Shown here: piece by piece, positions 26,218 through 34,530 of the stretch | Position numbering within the stretch: position 1 is the first letter of the stretch | Layout: each line of letters begins with the position of its first letter | Assembly: GCA_018806915.1 (NCBI GenBank) | Contig: JAGKQI010000012.1 | Coordinates: forward strand, 62,001 to 126,000 | Direction of reading: 5' to 3' | DNA length: 64,000 bases | Origin: Phytophthora colocasiae | Lineage: Eukaryota > Oomycota > Peronosporomycetes > Peronosporales > Peronosporaceae | Notes under the pieces: generated by a model | What the model was told of the DNA's origin: nothing | The model's input: the letters and a program-made list of their open reading frames with translations, nothing else | The model's database searches: none | Position numbers and translations under genes: made by a program

Positions 26218-28702
26218 GCAAGCCGACGTAGAACACCGGGTGTGTTCGCATCCGCTTTGGCAAGTCAAGCGTGTATGCCAGGCCCTTCTTGGCCACGACC
26301 GTAAATGGTCCGATGAAACGCGGACGCAATTTCGTCTTAAAGACATTTGACACTGCATGTGTAGGTAGGTTCTTAGCGTTTAATAAAACCTGGTCACCGA
26401 CCTTAAATTCCCATACATTGCTTCTACCTTTTGTATCCGCTTGTTCCTTCTGAACGTCTTGGCTTTCAGCCATCGCGTCACGTACACGGCGTAATACGCT
26501 CAATCTCACCGAGAGGAAGTCATCGACTTGTTTACGCACAGCAGAAGGGCTGATATCAGCAAGCTCGGAGTCGAGCGACGGCACAGCCTCTCCCCCACCA
26601 AGCCCAAGGCTACCGCGTGGCGGAGTGAGCGGAACGCGCGGGTGCGCAAGGCCGTTCACGTAGAACGGGGTGAAGCCTGTCGAGGCATGCACCGCATTGT
26701 TCATGGAGAACTCAACGAGAGGGAGCATAGCGCTCCAACGCTTCGGCGTTTCAGCGCATACGCTGCGGAGGATGTCCTCCAGAACGCGGTTCACGCGTTC
26801 GGTCTGACCGTCGGTCTGCGGATGGTCCGCCGTGGACATGTCCAGTCGAGTGCCCAGCACCTTGAAGACGGACGTCCAGAAGTGACCCGTGAAACGGGGA
26901 TCTCGATCCGAGACAATGGTCTCAGGCAGCCCATGCTGGCGGAAGACCCGATCGATGAAGATCGTCGCTGTACCAGCACCATCGACGGTGTCCGGCACAG
27001 CCGCTAGATGAGCCATCTTGCTCAGACGGTCAACAAAGACCACCACGCCCGTGTTGCCTGCCGAGTCCTTCGGCAGGCCAAACACAAAGTCCATACTTAT
27101 GGACTGCCAACACCCAGAGGGTACAGGTAAGTTCGCCAAAGGCGCAGCCGCATGCGGCGAGGGTTTAACCCGCTGACACGTCTCGCACGTGCGCACATAT
27201 GTGCTGACCCACTTGTACATCTTCGGCCACCAGTACATGGAGCTCACCGAGCCGTACGTCTTCTCGCGACCGAGGTGGCCGCCTGTGGGTGTGTCGTGAG
27301 CCTCATAGAGGATACGGTACTTCAGATCCTCATCGTGAGGAACTACCACTCGTGGTGGGTCATCCTGACCCGTGCTGTAGTACAGCAGACCGCCTTCCAG
27401 GCTGTAGCGTTGGAGTCTCGCCTTTAGGCGTCGTGACAGAGTCACCTTTGAGTCTTTAAACTCATCGCTCCCCAGAGCTTGGAGCAACGCGACACAAGAG
27501 TCGTCCTGAGCGTACGCTGCTCGAACCATGTCCGTCACGGACGACGTCACCGAGGTGACATGAGATAACTCATAGTCCGGGCGACGTGATAACGCGTCAG
27601 CGAGGACGTTCTGCCTGCCAGGCTTGTACTTCACCTCGAAGTTATACTCCGCAAAGAAGGAGAGCCATCGGGCCATCCTCTGCGAGAGGTGAGGCGACTG
27701 CGTCGCTGTGCGTAGTGACGCATGATCCGTGTAGATCACAAACGGCTTGGAGCCGAGCAGGTGAACCCTGAATTTGACGAGAGCGTACTTCATCGCAAGT
27801 AGCTCCTTGTCATGAACTGGATAGTTCTTCTCAGCAGCCTTGAGCTGTCGCGACTCAAACGCAATGACGCGTTCGCGCCCTTCGGCGTCCGCTTGTAGCA
27901 AAGCACTGCCGATGGCAAAGTCGGAGGCGTCACAGACGACAATAAACGGACGAGCGGGGTCTGGCAGCGCCAGTATCGGTGCCTGAAGCAGGCTATCCTT
28001 GATACAAGTGAACGCATTCTCGTGCTCGGCACGCCATACCCACTCGGCATCCTTCTTAAGGAGATCCGTCAGTGGCCGAGCCAACTCAGCGTAGTTCTCG
28101 CTGTACTTGTGCAAGTAGTTGGCCAAACCCAGCCACTTACGCAAGTCCTTCTGGTTCAAGGGAACCGGCCAATCCACAATGGCCTTGACCTTTGCTGGAT
28201 CAGCACGAAGGCCATGCTTCCCAATGAAGCACCCTAGGAAGGGGATTTCTTCCGCGCCAAAGACGCACTTGTCTGCGTTGGCGTACAGCTTGTTCGTGCG
28301 CATGCACTCGAGCACAGCTCTCACGTGTTCCACGTGCACCTCAACGTCAGTCTTGCCGTGTTCGGCCTGACTGTGGACGAACACGTCGTCAAAGTACGTT
28401 TGTGCGAATGCCCGTAGGGGCCTGAACAGCTGCGTCACTAGACGATTGAACGTTGCGGGCGCGTTCGAGAGCCCTTGGGGCATGACGAGCCACTCCCAGA
28501 GCATACCGCTCGGGGTGCTCACCGCTGTAAGCGGAATATCACTGGCTCGCATGAGCAGCTGATAGTACCCATCGACTAAGTCGAGTGCACTGTACATGGT
28601 GCAACCCACCATGTTGTTCTGAAGAACATCCTTCCTAGGAATCGGCGTCTGCGCCGGAATCGTGGCAGTGTTGAGCTTGTTAAAGCGTGAACGATACGCC
28701 AC
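25598..28702 (-). CDS. pol: Gypsy pol: RT, RNase H, integrase, chromodomain (element 1)
   Basis: 1034 aa frame. RT: YSALDLVDGYYQ, MPQGLSNAPATF, and the catalytic box YFDDVFVHS. RNase H: VVCDASDFAIG, YTDHASL. Integrase: HHCC finger (H-x3-H ... CETC), DDE residues in SMDFVF, SDRDPRF and GQTERVN. The C-terminal GPF motif RFIGPF is followed by FYVGLLKPY. A chromodomain (YHVERLMARR, YLVKWRGYPHSQNSWE) sits at the C terminus and may direct insertion to marked chromatin. The RT N terminus lies in the upstream frame; a one-base loss in a T-run near 28690 (WRIVHA then FNKLN) separates them. Confidence 0.95.
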   Translation of the reverse strand: MAYRSRFNKLNTATIPAQTPIPRKDVLQNNMVGCTMYSALDLVDGYYQLLMRASDIPLTAVSTPSGMLWEWLVMPQGLSNAPATFNRLVTQLFRPLRAFAQTYFDDVFVHSQAEHGKTDVEVHVEHVRAVLECMRTNKLYANADKCVFGAEEIPFLGCFIGKHGLRADPAKVKAIVDWPVPLNQKDLRKWLGLANYLHKYSENYAELARPLTDLLKKDAEWVWRAEHENAFTCIKDSLLQAPILALPDPARPFIVVCDASDFAIGSALLQADAEGRERVIAFESRQLKAAEKNYPVHDKELLAMKYALVKFRVHLLGSKPFVIYTDHASLRTATQSPHLSQRMARWLSFFAEYNFEVKYKPGRQNVLADALSRRPDYELSHVTSVTSSVTDMVRAAYAQDDSCVALLQALGSDEFKDSKVTLSRRLKARLQRYSLEGGLLYYSTGQDDPPRVVVPHDEDLKYRILYEAHDTPTGGHLGREKTYGSVSSMYWWPKMYKWVSTYVRTCETCQRVKPSPHAAAPLANLPVPSGCWQSISMDFVFGLPKDSAGNTGVVVFVDRLSKMAHLAAVPDTVDGAGTATIFIDRVFRQHGLPETIVSDRDPRFTGHFWTSVFKVLGTRLDMSTADHPQTDGQTERVNRVLEDILRSVCAETPKRWSAMLPLVEFSMNNAVHASTGFTPFYVNGLAHPRVPLTPPRGSLGLGGGEAVPSLDSELADISPSAVRKQVDDFLSVRLSVLRRVRDAMAESQDVQKEQADTKGRSNVWEFKVGDQVLLNAKNLPTHAVSNVFKTKLRPRFIGPFTVVAKKGLAYTLDLPKRMRTHPVFYVGLLKPYRDPAGVSAEALAPTTRAQAASSAAATSPDLATQRAEAPAGAGEQSGTEDLRAKPSGFQSPPCHERDGHANAKHSRRSLEGTESDSGEYRSSDRVGTRRDATNSARHTHRVRRSAANRPPPPLLDEQGTPHYHVERLMARRRHRSQNQYLVKWRGYPHSQNSWEFEGSLRQDCPDVVDAFDREDRGRPKGSRSTTRSTPASHH

Positions 28703-29847
28703 TTGCCATTCGGCTTTCTGACACAGAACGTTGGCGCGGAATGCGGAGACTTGCTCTCGCGCACGAGACCCGCCGCGTGTTTCGCACGGAAGAAGGCGTC
28801 AATGACGTCGCATTGCTCTTTAGGAAGAGGCCACTGTCGGGTCACGCAGTACTTAGTTCCGGGAACTAAGTCGATCTCATGACGAACGCCTCGGTCGGGA
28901 GGCAGGCCACTCGGTGGTTCCTTCGAGACAACGTCTCCATATTCCTTCAGCAAGGAGTGGAAGGGATCCGAGGGATTCTTGAGGATCTCCGATCCACTCC
29001 TGGCGTTCAACGCCTTCTTGACTTCGGCCAAGACGGACTCGTCAACGAGGGACGACGAGTTTAACTCCTCCTCAGGTCGAACGATGACCACCTCGGCGAA
29101 TTCGCCAGCCTTCAAGGCATCGCCAAAGTCGGCGAAGGACATCTCTTCTAGCTCAAGGAGCTTGTCAACACTTGGCAAGTCGTCCAGCAGGACACTGCCT
29201 TCGGCACTACCGCCCACTCCATCAACCAGAGTGTATAGCTGCCCACAGCCCTCCGGTGCGTCGGCACTTGACGTCACGGATGACTCAGACGCAGAGCGTC
29301 TCGCCCGAAGGGCCTTACGACGTCTTTGCCTAGCCGAAGATCGTCTACTCGACGGAGTACGTGCCGTCGCACAAGTTTCGGCCTCTCTCGGCCCAGTGTC
29401 AGGGACACTCAGCGATCCACTCGGTCGACGACCGATGCCGCTCAGCGGAGTACGTGCCGCTGCACAATCAATGACCGTAACAGGTCCAGTGTCAGAGACA
29501 CTCAGCGATCGACTTGGTCCACGACCAGTATCACTCGACGGAGTACGTGCCGCCCCACAGTTCACGGCCTGGTAAGGCCCGATGCCATCGGCATCCAGTG
29601 ACGGTCCATGACCGGCGTCACTCGGGTTACGTGAGCTTTGCCCACACGTTGACTCACTGCCAACCAGCGCTATGCGCTCAACAGGGCTGCGATCCTCGCA
29701 CTCGGTGCTGTCCACTAACTCGGACACACCGACTTCCAGCATCATTGCCGACTCGGCTCGATGCTCGCGCCAATAGCGCTTCTGCTTCCCTAGCAGAGGT
29801 GGGTTCATGACTCGCCAAAGCTCCACTAGGAGAGAAGTGCGTAGCAC
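28576..29847 (-). CDS. pol: Protease-RT linker and RT N terminus (element 1)
   Basis: 423 aa frame upstream of the main pol frame. The first two thirds are a low-complexity linker with a 31-residue repeat. The rest is the RT start: HEIDLVPGTKYCVTRQWPLP, RESKSPHSAPTF, KWRIVHA. It leaves frame at the T-run near 28690, beyond which the protein continues as the 25598-28702 frame. Confidence 0.85.
   Translation of the reverse strand: MLRTSLLVELWRVMNPPLLGKQKRYWREHRAESAMMLEVGVSELVDSTECEDRSPVERIALVGSESTCGQSSRNPSDAGHGPSLDADGIGPYQAVNCGAARTPSSDTGRGPSRSLSVSDTGPVTVIDCAAARTPLSGIGRRPSGSLSVPDTGPREAETCATARTPSSRRSSARQRRRKALRARRSASESSVTSSADAPEGCGQLYTLVDGVGGSAEGSVLLDDLPSVDKLLELEEMSFADFGDALKAGEFAEVVIVRPEEELNSSSLVDESVLAEVKKALNARSGSEILKNPSDPFHSLLKEYGDVVSKEPPSGLPPDRGVRHEIDLVPGTKYCVTRQWPLPKEQCDVIDAFFRAKHAAGLVRESKSPHSAPTFCVRKPNGKWRIVHALTSSTLPRFRRRRRFLGRMFFRTTWWVAPCTVHST
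29354..29600 (-). repeat. 93 bp tandem repeat in the element 1 linker
   Basis: ggagtacgtgccg recurs at 29354, 29447 and 29540, exactly 93 bp apart. On the minus strand this codes a 31-residue unit beginning ARTP and ending DTGP, about 2.3 copies. Confidence 0.85.
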
Positions 29848-30268
29848 CTAAGGTCTTCGACCTCCAGTCGATCCATGGCTCGTGGCGCTCCAGCCACGCC
29901 ATACCAAGGATGAGGTCGTACCTCGAATCCAGGTCCAAGACCAAGCAGCGTTCCACGCTGTCGAAGTCCAGGAACTTCAGCCGTAGGTCCATCGGGACCT
30001 TGGCTGCCGTGACACGGACGCCCGTCGCTAGACGGACAGTGACGGTGTCACCTCTTCGCGCTCGAAGCGCCTCAGCATATTGCTGACTACCCTCAACGGT
30101 GGAGCGTCTGACGTAGTTGCCAGACGCTCCTGAATCGATCAACACGATCCACGGCTTCTCGAAGCCCTTCACGTCCACATGGACGACCAGCAAGCCCTGC
30201 TTGCTCACACGTTCCGTGTTCAAGAGCACGGAGCTCTTCGGGGCTGAGCCCCAGTGCCTCTCACGCAC
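29678..30268 (-). CDS. pol: Aspartic protease region (element 1)
   Basis: 196 aa frame with the retropepsin signature VLIDSGASGNYV. The flap/core region LVLDLDSRYDLILGMAWL follows, ending in ERHEPWIDW, typical of gypsy proteases of this clade. Its end overlaps the start of the linker/RT frame, so one frame change lies between them. Confidence 0.85.
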   Translation of the reverse strand: MRERHWGSAPKSSVLLNTERVSKQGLLVVHVDVKGFEKPWIVLIDSGASGNYVRRSTVEGSQQYAEALRARRGDTVTVRLATGVRVTAAKVPMDLRLKFLDFDSVERCLVLDLDSRYDLILGMAWLERHEPWIDWRSKTLGATHFSPSGALASHEPTSAREAEALLARASSRVGNDAGSRCVRVSGQHRVRGSQPC

Positions 30269-30306
30269 TGCAGAACTCAGTTCTTCCCCAGTAGACCGCC
30301 CCGCGT

Positions 30307-30513
30307 CTACTGGGAGCCGTCGTTTCCCTGGGCAGAGCCCAAAGCGGGACCCGCGACAGGGTTGCGGCCATTCTGGCCGGCGCGCTCTTTGCGCAGAGGG
30401 CAGTTGGGCCTCAGGTGTGTGGGACTACCACACGTGTAGCACCGACGAGTGCTCATACGCTGCACCGCAGCTCGTAGCTCGGCTACTTCATCTTCAGCAT
30501 AGCTGAGGTCCAT
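30307..30513 (-). CDS. gag: Gag zinc knuckle (element 1)
   Basis: 68 aa frame with a CCHC knuckle [14 protein letters not shown] (C-x2-C-x4-H-x4-C), basic and Gly-rich afterwards. It continues the capsid frame after a shift near 30515 (the [10 protein letters not shown] stretch is out of frame with the capsid ORF). Confidence 0.85.
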   Translation of the reverse strand: MDLSYAEDEVAELRAAVQRMSTRRCYTCGSPTHLRPNCPLRKERAGQNGRNPVAGPALGSAQGNDGSQ

Positions 30514-31046
30514 GGGTTCAGGTCCCCGGACCCTGTGCTATTAGCACCGACCCTCGACAACTTAAAGTTGTGTTCAGCATTCAATGCCACGCTAACAGCG
30601 TCCTCGAAGGTGCGAGGATTCTGACGGAATGCCTCCGTCCTGGCCACGCCAGCTCTCAGACCTTCCATGAAGATAGTCACAGTGACCACCTCAGGTAGAG
30701 GATCGGCAGCCATGCCGGCAATGAGCGTGCGCAGCTCTTGGACATAGTCCACCAGGTCCTTCTTGCCCTGTCGGCAAGCGAGGAAGCGTGACCGCACGCG
30801 ATACGCCTGGTTAGGTGGAGCAAATACTTGCGTAAGTTTGGCCTTAAGCTCACCCCAAGTGGGGAAGGCCATTTCTACCGACGTCCCAGACGTCAAGGCC
30901 CATTCTCGTGCTCGACCTTCGAGCTTAGAGATGGCGAACGCCACGCGTTGGCCTTCCAACTGGAGCATAGCGGCCCCCATGGCCATCTCGACCTCTCGGG
31001 TCCACAATAGGAGGTTCTCTCCTTCGTGCCCGTGAAAGGTCTTCAC
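30483..31046 (-). CDS. gag: Gag capsid-like domain (element 1)
   Basis: 187 aa frame typical of the retrotransposon gag family: [46 protein letters not shown]. It forms the particle shell. It is out of frame with the N-terminal gag piece by one base near 31075. Confidence 0.85.
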   Translation of the reverse strand: MKTFHGHEGENLLLWTREVEMAMGAAMLQLEGQRVAFAISKLEGRAREWALTSGTSVEMAFPTWGELKAKLTQVFAPPNQAYRVRSRFLACRQGKKDLVDYVQELRTLIAGMAADPLPEVVTVTIFMEGLRAGVARTEAFRQNPRTFEDAVSVALNAEHNFKLSRVGANSTGSGDLNPWTSAMLKMK

Positions 31047-31282
31047 GCTGAGCGTGACGGGCTTAGCTCTCGGAGCGGGATTAACTCCTTTACATTCCGC
31101 TGAATGTGCTCAACGAGAGCGTTCTCGTACGAGGCAAATGCCTCCAGGCGCGCGTTGACGGCCTCCGGCCCTTGAGACGCAAGGTGCGCCATACCTTCAG
31201 GGCCCAGCAAGGACGTAAGCTTGTTAAGCGTGTCCCGCTGACTCGGAGTCAAGTGAGCGTATGCTTCTGGCTCCATTCTCAC
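31043..31282 (-). CDS. gag: Gag N-terminal piece (element 1)
   Basis: 79 aa frame beginning [19 protein letters not shown], about 50 bp after the 5' LTR. It is the likely Gag start. It runs out of frame at about 31075, where the capsid frame takes over. Confidence 0.7.
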   Translation of the reverse strand: MRMEPEAYAHLTPSQRDTLNKLTSLLGPEGMAHLASQGPEAVNARLEAFASYENALVEHIQRNVKELIPLRELSPSRSA

Positions 31283-31316
31283 AGAGAAACAGTCTTCAAC
31301 TCAGGAGTTGGATTGA

Positions 31317-31331
31317 CTACAAGTGCTACCA
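31317..31331 (-). other. tRNA primer-binding site of element 1
   Basis: On the element strand TGGTAGCACTTGTAG begins two bases after the 5' LTR. TGG complements a tRNA CCA end. The same 11-base core follows the 5' LTR of element 2. Confidence 0.75.
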
Positions 31332-31333
31332 GA

Positions 31334-31745
31334 TGCTGCGGGGCTGCGTAGGTGTGCACGGCACAGAGGAAGTTGGGTTGACTCGTAGAGTCCTGCTTGC
31401 AAGGCACTAGCCTTCGGTTCTATACAAGAACCAAGTAGTCCACTAAATACGGGACTCTCACAATCAGTGTCCCTATAATAAAGGAACTAACACTAATTAT
31501 GTAAAATGCAAACTGATTTTTATTTATTTTATTGCCCTAATCCTGAATGTAACGGATTTAGTATCTAACATACTAAATCCTAATCGAATGTAATGTGTGG
31601 CTCTGAGCTAACAGCCAGCAACTGGCTACATGTGTGACGTGTGAGAAACACTATGTGTTGTACACGGATCTGTGACTTGTGACCTGGATGGTGTATACCA
31701 CACCTATTGTAGCCAAGGCGCGCAGCGCCGTGTAACCCCGTTACA
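31334..31745 (-). repeat. Element 1 5' LTR
   Basis: 412 bp, starts tgctgcgggg and ends cgttaca on the plus strand. It should hold the promoter for the minus-strand genes. Confidence 0.95.
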
Positions 31746-31750
31746 ACTCG
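31746..31750. repeat. Target-site duplication, right copy
   Basis: ACTCG, identical to 23861-23865. Confidence 0.95.
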
Positions 31751-32549
31751 CACTACTGCATCGCATGCTCCAAGACCCTAGTGCCGAACCACTACAAGAA
31801 CCACATCGTGAACAACCACCTTGACAAATCCAGAGACGAGAAGTACGACCCCAAGACGCACCTGCGGCTTTTCTTACCTCGCTCCGATGCGACGGCCGAG
31901 CAGTTCAAGGCGATGCAGCTGGAGCTCGCGCGGCGCAAGAAGAGAACGACGAAGCTTGGTGCCCAAGAGACGAAGGCCGCGCAAGTAGAGTTCCTCGACC
32001 AGACCCCGTTACAAAAGCTCCTCTCGTCTAGCACCGACAATCACTACTCAGTCAATTCAATAAAAAAGCGGGGGGGGGGGGGGGGGGTACTCACTAAGTC
32101 TGCAGGGTGGAACGGCTAAGGCATTTGTCGTGCATCGTCGAACACTAGATGGCTGGCAAGCTAACAAGGAGAGCATACTCGCCTTACAGGGTCTGACAAG
32201 ACCCTGGCACGTACAACAGGACTGTCTGAGCTCAACCCCTTTTCAAAAGAGCTCGTCGTCTTCATGAAGGACCAGCGCCAGGCCACCATTATGCAGTTCA
32301 GCTGAAGGCATGGATGAGCAGTCGTGCGTGGCGTTCGTTACAGTTGAAATTGAGGAACCTTCTGTCCTTCTCTTTGACAATCTCGACTGCCACGTGTCAA
32401 CAGAGGCGATAGGTATTGCTGCGGGTCATCTCTTCTCGTATCTAAAACTTCTACCTAAGAACTCGACATCCGGCTGCCTACCTTTGGATGTCGGAGTCAT
32501 GGGGCCCTTAAAATCGAAGCTTCGTTCGGTGCAAAACATCAAGCGATAG
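31751..32549 (+). pseudogene. Array unit 20, right part: decayed pogo-like transposase
   Basis: Continues unit 20 from HYCIAC. It has the longest G-run of the array (18, 32070-32087). The DDE fragment is at 32310-32549 with the EAIG change. Confidence 0.75.
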
Positions 32550-32733
32550 CAGTTCGACGGCTTGTTCCGAGTTGTGGCCACTAAAGACGTGGTCCACCTT
32601 GTGGTCTTCGGATGGCGTGTTGAACGTACGCGAATGCCTTGAGATTGTACATGCAGTGGGAGCCTTCCACTGGGATGTAGAGACTCTCTCAGAGAGTCTC
32701 AGACACTGAGACCCGGAGCCGTAAGTTACGGTA

Positions 32734-33779
32734 ATGACGTCCCGCAGTCACATCCTCCGGGGCTTGTGCGGTGGAAAAAGACTCCACGTTTTTTTTTCCA
32801 TGCGACACGTGGAGCCACGTGAACCGCAACCCTACCGATTTTCTCAAGGCTTCACTGAATTACACGCGGGACCATGGGTTCGAGCACGCACGTCCCATCC
32901 CAACGACGGCACGCTCGATGAGTACTCCGACGACGAGCTCAGCCCAGAAACAATCGCGCGTCTGTTGGAGACTGTGGAGAAACCGCACCACTCGCACTAC
33001 TGCATCGCATGCTCCAAGACCCTAGTGCCGAACCACTACAAGAACCACATCGTGAACAACCACCTTGACAAATCCAGAGACGAGAAGTACGACCCCAAGA
33101 CGCACCTGCGGCTTTTCTTACCTCGCTCCGATGCGACGGCCGAGCAGTTCAAGGCGATGCAGCTGGAGCTCGCGCGGCGCAAGAAGAGAACGACGAAGCT
33201 TGGTGCCCAAGAGACGAAGGCCGCGCAAGTAGAGTTCCTCGACCAGACCCCGTTACAAAAGCTCCTCTCGTCTAGCACCGACAATCACTACTCAGTCAAT
33301 TCAATAAAAAGCGGGGGTACTCACTAAGTCTGCAGGGTGGAACGGCTAAGGCATTTGTCGTGCATCGTCGAACACTAGATGGCTGGCAAGCTAACAAGGA
33401 GAGCATACTCGCCTTACAGGGTCTGACAAGACCCTGGCACGTACAACAGGACTGTCTGAGCTCAACCCCTTTTCAAAAGAGCTCGTCGTCTTCATGAAGG
33501 ACCAGCGCCAGGCCACCATTATGCAGTTCAGCTGAAGGCATGGATGAGCAGTCGTGCGTGGCGTTCGTTACAGTTGAAATTGAGGAACCTTCTGTCCTTC
33601 TCTTTGACAATCTCGACTGCCACGTGTCAACAGAGGCGATAGGTATTGCTGCGGGTCATCTCTTCTCGTATCTAAAACTTCTACCTAAGAACTCGACATC
33701 CGGCTGCCTACCTTTGGATGTCGGAGTCATGGGGCCCTTAAAATCGAAGCTTCGTTCGGTGCAAAACATCAAGCGATAG
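32734..33779 (+). pseudogene. Array unit 21 (last): decayed pogo-like transposase
   Basis: The N-terminal frame is 32734-33327 (197 aa). The DDE fragment at 33540-33779 has EAIG. After it the unit is truncated at the array border. Confidence 0.7.
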
Positions 33780-33870
33780 CAGTTCGACGGCTTGTTCCGA
33801 GTTGTGGCCACTAAAGACGTGGTCCACCTTGTGGTCTTCGGATGGCGTGTTGAACGTACGCGAATGCCTT

Positions 33871-34059
33871 GTTCGTCGCTTTTATATTTCATGCGAAAAT
33901 CGACTGAGCACACAAGCCAGCACCATTCGCGTGCTGTACTCCTCGACGCTGAAACGAGTGATCCCAACCGCTCAGCCACACCAGCTTTCCCAGCAACATG
34001 ATCAAAAACACGGTTTACGTGACTGGCACTGTATCATGGCCTTGGTCGTTCTTGACCGA
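33871..34059. other. Array flank, no gene seen
   Basis: Unique-looking sequence right after the array border. A box A-like tRNA motif on the minus strand has no matching box B, so no RNA gene is called. Confidence 0.5.
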
Positions 34060-34530
34060 GTCAGTTTTGGTTCGTGAAGACAGCACAACTTCAGGATGGC
34101 CGATCAGGTCAATCCGTGGAGTGGCAGGAGCTAATGCAACTGGGGAGAGGCTACTTGCTCGGGAAGTTGGTTGAGCAACGATAGCGTTGGCGATGTCTGA
34201 GTAGTTAAAGCGAGAGCAATGGCGAGATGTGGACGTGTGATGAAGCCTTCGTCGGCTTTATTCTTCCAATGTTTTGATACGGATGAAACGGACGAAGAAG
34301 ATGTAGCTCGAGCTGATCGAGAGATCCACCTTGCGGAGTAGGGCGAGGTCCGACGCGTGTCTGAATTAGAACCAGAGCAAACACTTTAGCGAAGCATCCT
34401 GGTAGTCAGCGTAAGTAATGGCGGTCGAGTACAGATACTTCATCATTTGCTCCAGCGCAGACTTGGTGAATGCTGGGACCATGTTGACACACACTCCAAA
34501 CTCCTGCTTCATACAGTGAAGCTCCAGTAC
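34060..34530 (-). pseudogene. Possible Crypton-like tyrosine-recombinase remnant
   Basis: Minus-strand translation gives, with stops and shifts, KYLYSTAITYADYQDASLK, HASDLALLRKVDLSIS and FFVRFIRIKTLEE, then LHHTSTSRHC and SDIANAIVAQPTS. I recall this pattern (tyrosine recombinase-like, R-A-S-D-L core) from oomycete Crypton-type proteins, but this is from memory and without alignment. No intact frame remains. It could be another family with similar words. Confidence 0.35.

Larger units (their letters stand above)
23866..31745 (-). mobile_element. Ty3/gypsy chromodomain LTR retrotransposon (element 1)
   Basis: A 7880 bp element with 412 bp LTRs differing by two bases by eye. It has TG...CA ends, a 5 bp TSD, a purine tract and a primer-binding site next to the LTRs. 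Order on the minus strand is 5' LTR, gag with zinc knuckle, aspartic protease, RT, RNase H, integrase with chromodomain. A plus-strand ORF lies between pol and the 3' LTR. LTR similarity implies a recent insertion into an existing array. Frameshifts near 31075, 30515 and 28690, and between PR and RT, suggest it is not autonomous as sequenced. Confidence 0.95.
31746..33870 (+). repeat. Tandem array of pogo-derived units (right block and array end)
   Basis: About 1.7 units. The rest of the interrupted unit and one more copy follow, then the array ends inside a unit at cgaatgccttg (33870) and unrelated DNA begins. Both right units carry gcgataggt (EAIG) where all left units have gcggaaggt (EAEG). 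Confidence 0.95.

Noticed and set aside
1749..33284. Repeated 82-83 residue minus-strand frames (MSVLDERSFCNGVW type) in array units
   Set aside because: They are the antisense of the finger region and are kept only because the units are near-identical.
1..33870. CRISPR or phage-like repeat
   Set aside because: Units of 1.23 kb without spacers, in eukaryotic transposon-rich DNA.
33920..33985. tRNA-like box A (TGGCTGAGCGG) on the minus strand next to the array end
   Set aside because: No matching box B (GGTTCGA type) and no acceptor stem could be formed.
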